Assembly: GCA_947472645.1 (NCBI GenBank)
Contig: CANJBQ010000028.1
Coordinates: 1-40,207, forward strand
Direction: 5' to 3'
DNA from: Burkholderiaceae bacterium
GTDB lineage: Bacteria > Pseudomonadota > Gammaproteobacteria > Burkholderiales > Burkholderiaceae
Length of the DNA: 40,207 bases
Shown: positions 35,084-40,207 of the stretch, in pieces
Position numbering within the stretch: the first letter of the stretch is position 1
How the letters are laid out: each line of letters begins with the position of its first letter
The notes under the pieces: generated by a model
Told to the model about the DNA's origin: nothing
Database searches by the model: none
What the model saw: the letters and a program-made list of their open reading frames with translations, nothing else
Translations under genes and position numbers: made by a program

Positions 35084-36971
35084 ATCTGTTATTCATTTTT
35101 ATCCAAAAGATCCGTTAATTGCTCTTCTTGGAAACCCTAATTGTGGCAAAACTTCCTTATTTAATTTACTCACTGGTGGAAAGCAAAAAGTAGCTAACTA
35201 TGCTGGAGTAACCGTTGAACGTAAAGAGGGGAAGCTTGTTTTAGACCAACAGGTATTCAGGATTTTAGATTTACCTGGCGTATATAGCTTATATCCTCGG
35301 TCCTTAGATGAACATATTACTTGTAATGTTTTATTAGGACGAGCCGCCGGTGAGAAAAAACCGGATTTAGTCTTATGCGTTTTAGACGCCACGAATTTGA
35401 GAAGAAGCTTACGATTAGTACTCGCCCTTAAGAGAATGGGTTTGCCGTGCATTGTTGTTTTAAATATGATGGATGTCGCGCAAAAAAGAGGCCTCAATAT
35501 CAACATCACTCAGCTAGAAGAAGAGCTGCATCTACCGGTTGTTTCAACGATTGGAGTTGAGACCAAGGGTGACTATGCCTTGCGTGAAAAATTAAAAGAG
35601 ATGGACCTTACTAAAAGTGGCTTACAGCAATTGACGGATGTAACAACGCAATCGCCTAGTTACCAGACAGAGGCGGATAATCAGGTCGTTCAACGTATCT
35701 TAAAAAGAATGGGTTTAGATCAACAGATTGCTGATCCGAGGAGTGATCAATTAGACCAAGCTTTATTGCACCCAATTTTGGGGCCAATGATTTTATTTGT
35801 CGTGTTGTTCTTTATTTTCCAGGCCGTTTTTACGTGGGCAGCATACCCTATGGAAATTATCAAAAATGTGACTGATGCCATTAGTCAATTTTTATTAGGT
35901 TACATGCAAGATAGTTGGTATAGAAGTCTTCTTGTCTATGGAGTAATTGCTGGAGCAGGTGGCGTCATTGTTTTTTTACCGCAAATTTTAATTTTATTTT
36001 TCTTTATCCTCATTTTGGAAGAGAGTGGGTATTTACCAAGGGCCGCTTATTTACTCGATAGGATGATGGGTAGTGTTGGTCTATCAGGTCGATCGTTCAT
36101 ACCGCTTCTTTCTAGTTTTGCTTGCGCTATTCCGGGCATTATGGCGACAAGAACGATTACCAATGCTCGTGATCGGCTAGTCACAATTCTGATTGCTCCA
36201 CTGATGACATGTTCCGCTAGATTGCCGGTATACGCATTATTAATTGGGGCATTTATACCATCACGTGAGTTATCTTTTGGTATTGATTTACAGGGCTTAG
36301 TATTATTTTCTTTATATTTATCTGGAATCATCGGTGCCATGATAGTTGCTTGGGTACTCAAAAAAATAGCCAACTCTAAATCAGCATTTCATCCATTGAT
36401 GATGGAGCTGCCAAGTTACCATTTTCCTAGTATGAAAAATGTTGCTATAGGACTGTGGCAAAGGATGTTTATTTTCTTGCACCGAGTTGGCGGCACCATT
36501 TTATTTTTAACAATAGCTTTATGGTTTCTAGCCAGTTACCCTCATCCACCAATGGGTGCAGAGGGTCCAGCTATTGAGTATAGTTTTGCTGGAATACTCG
36601 GTAAATTACTTGCAACCATTTTGTCGCCGATTGGGTTTAATTGGGAAATCAGTATTGCATTGGTACCTGGGATGGCAGCAAGAGAGGTTGTGGTGAGTTC
36701 TCTAGGAACAGTCTATGCTTTAGCTGGACAAACCGGTGATACCGCAGAGGCACTGATGCCGTTGATTCAACACAGTTGGTCGTTGGCCACCGCCTTATCA
36801 CTCCTCGCATGGTTTGTCTTTGCGCCGCAGTGTTTATCGACAATCGCCGCCGTTAAACGAGAAACCGGAGGATTTAAGATCCCAGCGGTCATGCTGATAT
36901 ATTTATTTCTTCTCGCTTACTTAGCTTCATACGTGACCTATCATGTCGCGTTAAATCTTGGGTGGGGTTAA
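35076..36971 (+). CDS. feoB: Ferrous iron transporter FeoB
   Basis: Inner-membrane Fe2+ transporter with an N-terminal GTPase domain: G1 GNPNCGKT (19-26), switch I NYAGVTVERKEG, G3 DLPG (65-68) and G4 NMMD (130-133). Two Gate domains and about eight membrane segments follow from residue 230 (LILEESGYLPRAAYLLDRMM, GRSFIPLLSSFACAIPGIMATR, LVPGMAAREVVVSSLGTVYA). From the preferred ATG it has 631 residues, shorter than E. coli FeoB (773); the shortening is in the C-terminal part and the G-domain-to-membrane linker. An upstream in-frame GTG (35070) is less likely. It ends 4 bp inside the convergent sulfurtransferase gene. Confidence 0.94.
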   Translation: MAESVIHFYPKDPLIALLGNPNCGKTSLFNLLTGGKQKVANYAGVTVERKEGKLVLDQQVFRILDLPGVYSLYPRSLDEHITCNVLLGRAAGEKKPDLVLCVLDATNLRRSLRLVLALKRMGLPCIVVLNMMDVAQKRGLNINITQLEEELHLPVVSTIGVETKGDYALREKLKEMDLTKSGLQQLTDVTTQSPSYQTEADNQVVQRILKRMGLDQQIADPRSDQLDQALLHPILGPMILFVVLFFIFQAVFTWAAYPMEIIKNVTDAISQFLLGYMQDSWYRSLLVYGVIAGAGGVIVFLPQILILFFFILILEESGYLPRAAYLLDRMMGSVGLSGRSFIPLLSSFACAIPGIMATRTITNARDRLVTILIAPLMTCSARLPVYALLIGAFIPSRELSFGIDLQGLVLFSLYLSGIIGAMIVAWVLKKIANSKSAFHPLMMELPSYHFPSMKNVAIGLWQRMFIFLHRVGGTILFLTIALWFLASYPHPPMGAEGPAIEYSFAGILGKLLATILSPIGFNWEISIALVPGMAAREVVVSSLGTVYALAGQTGDTAEALMPLIQHSWSLATALSLLAWFVFAPQCLSTIAAVKRETGGFKIPAVMLIYLFLLAYLASYVTYHVALNLGWG

Positions 36972-37822
36972 TTACTGATTGCCACGGGATTATTGGGATG
37001 ATTACACCACTCACTCCAGCTACCCGCATAAAGCTTTGAGCCTTTAAGTCCAGCTAATTCCATCGCAAAAAGATTGTGACAGGCCGTAACGCCAGAGCCG
37101 CACTGATGAACGATGAGTTCTGGTGCTAGGTTTAAATGATGCCATTCATGACGAAGTTCCTCAGAGGTTTTAAATAATGAATCTGCATTGAGATTCATCT
37201 TATACAGTCGGTTTATCGCACCAGGAATATGTCCGGCAACAGGGTCAAGAGGTTCAACTTCACCGCGAAATCTTTCCGCAGCTCGTGCGTCAATGATATG
37301 AAAAATAGGATTACTCAAGTTAACTTGAACATCATTCATCTCTATTAATTTTTCGTAGTCAACCACACTTGCGTCTAATTTTAAGGGCTCAGGTTTTTCT
37401 TCACCAAGCATTACAGAGTAACCAAAAGAGGTCCAAGTTTGAAATCCACCATCTAGAATTTGAACATTGTTGTGACCTGTTGCGGTCAACATCCACCACA
37501 TCCTTGCAGAGTAAGTATTTTCTAGTTGGTCATAGATAACAATTTTTGAATTCGAAGAAATCCCTAGCTGAGACCTTGTATTTGCCCATGCCTGCGGTGT
37601 CGGTAAAGGATGCCTACCTAAATGAGGGTTTTTAGGACCAGAAAGATCCTTTTCTAAGTCAACATAGTAGGCGCCAGGAATATGTCCGGCTAGATATTGC
37701 TCTTTACCAATATGTGGTTTAGCAAGATCAAATCGGCAGTCCAAAATGAGGACATTTGGATCTTGATTGTTTAAAAGAAGATGTAATTCTTTGTTGCTAA
37801 TCAGTAAGTTAGTTGTCTTCAT
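36968..37822 (-). CDS. sseA: 3-mercaptopyruvate/thiosulfate sulfurtransferase
   Basis: Two rhodanese domains in tandem, 284 residues. The N-terminal domain (about 1-135) is non-catalytic. The C-terminal one carries the active-site loop HQCGSGVTACH with C241; CGSGVT is typical of mercaptopyruvate sulfurtransferases, whereas thiosulfate enzymes usually have CRKGVT. AGHIPGA occurs in both domains. Probably cytosolic, since no signal peptide is seen. Its stop overlaps the convergent feoB stop by 4 bp; it is divergent from the SOUL gene. Confidence 0.88.
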   Translation of the reverse strand: MKTTNLLISNKELHLLLNNQDPNVLILDCRFDLAKPHIGKEQYLAGHIPGAYYVDLEKDLSGPKNPHLGRHPLPTPQAWANTRSQLGISSNSKIVIYDQLENTYSARMWWMLTATGHNNVQILDGGFQTWTSFGYSVMLGEEKPEPLKLDASVVDYEKLIEMNDVQVNLSNPIFHIIDARAAERFRGEVEPLDPVAGHIPGAINRLYKMNLNADSLFKTSEELRHEWHHLNLAPELIVHQCGSGVTACHNLFAMELAGLKGSKLYAGSWSEWCNHPNNPVAISN

Positions 37823-37865
37823 CGTTGTGTAATGTGAAAGTTTTAAAAAGTATCGTTAAACTAAT

Positions 37866-37880
37866 ATAGATTCAATCTAT
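37866..37880. repeat. 15-bp palindrome between sseA and the SOUL gene
   Basis: ATAGATT-C-AATCTAT, a perfect 7-bp inverted repeat with a 1-bp centre, in the 83-bp divergent gap. Possible operator for either gene; no known consensus recognised. Confidence 0.3.
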
Positions 37881-37905
37881 CATGTAATCAAAGAAGGTAG
37901 TCAAT

Positions 37906-38526
37906 ATGATGCTGCGCACACTATTATTTTCTCTCATTTGTTTATTTTCCAACTTTTCTATGGCTATTGAAGAACCAACCTTCACTACGACTGATCAAGA
38001 AACACCCTTTGAAATTCGGCAATACGAGCCTATGGTGATTGCGGAAGTGGTGGTAGAAGGAAGTCGGGATGAAGCATCGAATAAGGGCTTTCGACTAATT
38101 GCAGATTTTATTTTTGGTAACAATGAAGCGAGTAACAAAGAATCGCAAAAAATTGCAATGACAGCGCCCGTGACCATTGAGCCACAAAAAATAGCGATGA
38201 CTGTCCCAGTGACGATTGATCAATCATCCGATAAAGGATGGCGTGTTCAGTTTGTGATGCCCAAGCAATACACGATGGAGACCTTACCTAAACCCAAGAA
38301 CCCATTAGTTAGTATTAAAGAAATACCTGGAAAACGTTACGCTGTTATCAAGTTCTCTGGCTTAAATAATCTTGAAAAAATAGAAAATAATACGAAGCAA
38401 TTAAGGGATTGGATGGAGGTTAAGCATCTACAAGCACTTGGGCAACCGCAATTAGCAAGATATAACCCGCCATGGACTTTGCCACCGTGGCGCAGAAATG
38501 AAATCTTGATCGAGATAACGCCCTAA
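37906..38526 (+). CDS. Exported SOUL-family haem-binding protein
   Basis: A 206-residue protein with a signal peptide (residues 1-20, MMLRTLLFSLICLFSNFSMA). The SOUL domain follows: PFEIRQYEPMVIAEVVVEG, NKGFRLIADFIFGNN, and the tandem segments QKIAMTAPVTIEP and QKIAMTVPVTIDQ, a 13-residue direct repeat (39 bp, from 38146) typical of bacterial SOUL proteins; then RYAVIKFSG and PPWRRNEILIEI. Probably periplasmic. Haem binding is inferred from the family. Two ATGs (37906 and 37909) are preceded by AGAAGG. It overlaps the convergent DUF2236 gene by 4 bp. Confidence 0.87.
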   Translation: MMLRTLLFSLICLFSNFSMAIEEPTFTTTDQETPFEIRQYEPMVIAEVVVEGSRDEASNKGFRLIADFIFGNNEASNKESQKIAMTAPVTIEPQKIAMTVPVTIDQSSDKGWRVQFVMPKQYTMETLPKPKNPLVSIKEIPGKRYAVIKFSGLNNLEKIENNTKQLRDWMEVKHLQALGQPQLARYNPPWTLPPWRRNEILIEITP

Positions 38527-39413
38527 GCAAAGATGCCCATGCGGCGTCTTGCATGCGTCGCCACTCCGTTCGTTAATGCCCACCGAACCGGTTTAGCAAT
38601 TAACTGAATCGATTGATTAAGTAACCGACGTTCGAGTGCTGAGGGTGAAGGTCTTTTGATCAGGGGATAGGCCCAATCTGGCAAGTTATAAAAACCAGCT
38701 TTGATGATCAATCGATTTAAGAGATAAGTATTAGGCTCTGTAGGAAAGTTTTCGAGTAAATCGATTACCCATTTTGATCTATCGGAGTAATGAAGTTCAG
38801 GAAAGTAAGTTTGGATGGCTTGTTCTACAGAAATTTTTGACGTAGCAAAAGCGTCATTCCCAAATGGATCCAGAATGTAGCATCCTAGACCTTTGGAGAT
38901 CTGACTCATTTCTAGAAAATATTGATCTTGATCAACAGTAGAAATATTTGGATTTAAATAAAGTTGATGGGCATTTAAAAAACTAGATGCTTCGGTTAAA
39001 TGGACCCAATACAGTAGATGTGGATCACTCACCCAATACTCTGTGCCATCTGGCAAGGAACCTTTTAATGAGTCATGAATCTTTTTGACCCGAGAGATGG
39101 CTCTTGTAGCCATTTCCGTATTACCGTAGGTAGTGGCAGCGATGAACGATGCAGTTCGGCCTAATCGCCCCTTTAAATCCTCTCGAAATGATGAGTGATC
39201 CCACACTCCCGCAAGTGCTGATGGATGAAGAGCTTGCAGAATTAATGAGCTAATTCCACCAATCATCATCGACATAAAGTCCCCGTGAACACGCCAAATC
39301 ACTGATTCTGGACCAAACAAACCTGGGTCACCTGGTGGGTAGAGATACTCAGTTGGCGGCTTACCGCCACCTACTACTGACCTGACTTGTTGAATGATGA
39401 ATTGTTTAAGCAA
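38523..39413 (-). CDS. DUF2236 / MpaB-like oxygenase-domain protein
   Basis: A 296-residue protein of the DUF2236 (mycophenolic-acid-B/latex-clearing-protein-like) family, whose studied members bind haem b. Family features: PGDPGLFGPESVIWRVHGD, LQALHPSALAGVWDHSSF with conserved His, GRLGRTASFIAATTYG and LYWVHLTEASSFL. Substrate unknown. The start is TTG at 39413, decided by a strong GAGGGAG Shine-Dalgarno 7 bp before it. It ends overlapping the SOUL haem-binding gene on the other strand, which may be only coincidental haem-related proximity. Confidence 0.82.
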   Translation of the reverse strand: MLKQFIIQQVRSVVGGGKPPTEYLYPPGDPGLFGPESVIWRVHGDFMSMMIGGISSLILQALHPSALAGVWDHSSFREDLKGRLGRTASFIAATTYGNTEMATRAISRVKKIHDSLKGSLPDGTEYWVSDPHLLYWVHLTEASSFLNAHQLYLNPNISTVDQDQYFLEMSQISKGLGCYILDPFGNDAFATSKISVEQAIQTYFPELHYSDRSKWVIDLLENFPTEPNTYLLNRLIIKAGFYNLPDWAYPLIKRPSPSALERRLLNQSIQLIAKPVRWALTNGVATHARRRMGIFA

Positions 39414-39475
39414 TCGAAAACTCCCTCAAAAACATATATTAATTGGGATGGCTTAAAAGTGCTTGTAACGCCCAT

Positions 39476-39504
39476 AAAAAAACCCGACCATGAGGTCGGG
39501 TTTT
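39476..39504 (-). terminator. Strong rho-independent terminator after the MFS gene
   Basis: Arms AAAACCCGACC and GGTCGGGTTTT (11 bp, loop ATGA) form a GC-rich stem. On the minus strand the stem runs on into a T-run (plus-strand A-run 39476-39482). It lies about 17 bp past the MFS stop. Confidence 0.9.
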
Positions 39505-39521
39505 GAATGTCAACGAACTAC

Positions 39522-40207
39522 TTAGTCATTCGCATAGATATCGATATCTTTTGTTTCCTTAAGGAAAAAGGATCCAATGACGAGCGTAACTGCCGCAATA
39601 ATGATTGGATACCACAGACCATAGTAGATATTTCCATTTTGTGCCACTAGAGCAAAGGAGATGGTCGGTAACAAACCACCGAACCAACCGTTACCAATAT
39701 GGTATGGCAAAGACATGGACGTATAACGAATCCGAGTCGGGAACATCTCAACAAGGTAGGCCGCGATAGGACCGTAAACCATCGTTACGTAGATCACCAA
39801 AATCGTCAGCAAAAGAATCAGCATTGGAATGTTCATTGCGTCTTTATCCGCAGTCTTTGGATAGCCTGCTGCATCTAAAGCAGAACGAATCGTTTTCTTG
39901 AACTCATCACCTTTTGCTTTTGCTTCGTCACCACTGAGGCCTTTTGATGTGTAGCCTTCAATTTCAGTTTCGCCAATTTTTATTTTAGCTACTGTGCCAG
40001 GAGCGCCCGAAACAGTCGTATAGCTGGCTGAGTTAGAAGCCATGACCTGTTTAGCGATGTCGCATGAACTGGTGAACTTAGCTGTACCCGTTGGATTGAA
40101 CTGGAAGGAACACTCTGAAGCATCCACAGTAATGGTCGCTGGTGATTTTTCCATAGCAGCTTCAAGCGCTGGGTTGGCATAGTGTGTCAAAGCATTGAAG
40201 ATGGAAA
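39522..40207 (-). CDS. MFS transporter, C-terminal part (5' end outside window)
   Basis: The frame is open through the right edge, reading IFNALTHYANPALEAAM, so at least half of the gene lies outside. It belongs to the sugar/metabolite-H+ symporter (MHS-like) branch of the major facilitator superfamily. Visible parts are a hydrophilic loop of about 100 residues (typical of a large periplasmic loop inserted in some betaproteobacterial members), then membrane segments ILLLTILVIYVTMVYGPIAAYL, the MHS motif EMFPTRIRYTSMSLPYHIGNGWFGG, and a final helix with FFLKETKDIDIYAND. Two Cys in the loop (SECSF and SSCDI) may form a disulfide. Substrate unknown. Confidence 0.88.
   Translation of the reverse strand, partial: SIFNALTHYANPALEAAMEKSPATITVDASECSFQFNPTGTAKFTSSCDIAKQVMASNSASYTTVSGAPGTVAKIKIGETEIEGYTSKGLSGDEAKAKGDEFKKTIRSALDAAGYPKTADKDAMNIPMLILLLTILVIYVTMVYGPIAAYLVEMFPTRIRYTSMSLPYHIGNGWFGGLLPTISFALVAQNGNIYYGLWYPIIIAAVTLVIGSFFLKETKDIDIYAND

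Noticed and set aside
38146..38223. Tandem 39-bp repeat inside the SOUL gene, first thought to be a recent duplication.
   Set aside because: The doubled KIAMTxPVT segment is a usual feature of bacterial SOUL proteins, so it is not unusual.

Overview
The window looks like a piece of a chromosome from a free-living freshwater betaproteobacterium of the Polynucleobacter type (Burkholderiaceae). This rests on gene content and order (glyQ-glyS-gmhB-plsC with lnt and corC; lptD-surA-pdxA-rsmA; amgK-murU beside lptD), the protein flavour, and a base composition that looks like about 40% GC by eye. No genome comparison was possible. I see no rRNA, CRISPR array, insertion sequence or phage module.

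Layout. (1) 1-5372, minus strand: a tight run amgK-murU-pepP-ubiH-like-dusB covering cell-wall sugar recycling, proline aminopeptidase, a ubiquinone-type hydroxylase and tRNA dihydrouridine synthase; dusB runs off the left edge. (2) 5407-11072, plus strand: lptD-surA-pdxA-rsmA, outer-membrane assembly with vitamin B6 and 16S rRNA methylation, divergent from amgK across only 34 bp. (3) 11063-19630, minus strand: a compact run miaB-ybeY-corC-lnt-glyQ-glyS-gmhB-plsC (tRNA modification, rRNA processing, ion efflux, lipoprotein acylation, glycyl-tRNA synthetase, heptose and phospholipid synthesis). The phoH/ybeZ gene usually found between miaB and ybeY is absent. (4) 19703-23823: a putative Na+/H+ antiporter (minus), then a PMT/ArnT-like membrane glycosyltransferase, an MgtC-like protein and a DUF1080 lipoprotein (plus).

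(5) 23833-31954, minus strand: the accessory-looking part. It holds two TPR glycosyltransferase-type proteins (one an O-GlcNAc-transferase-like GT41 enzyme), two divergent paralogues of an unrecognised ~205-residue family (27889-28503 and 30209-30829), a 57-codon gene ending in a similar C-terminal motif (31781-31954), an unknown exported protein (31146-31700), an HD-GYP protein whose receiver lacks its phospho-acceptor Asp, a tRNA with anticodon CAT, and a decayed fragment of a second HD-GYP gene directly before one of the paralogues. Intergenic DNA here is very AT-rich. This is the most promising place for an undescribed system.

(6) 32019-40207: ordinary genes again: an ABC-F ATPase (yheS-like), a MOSC protein, feoA-feoB behind a good Fur-box candidate, a mercaptopyruvate sulfurtransferase, an exported SOUL haem-binding protein, a DUF2236/MpaB-like protein, and the C-terminal part of an MFS transporter followed by a strong terminator.
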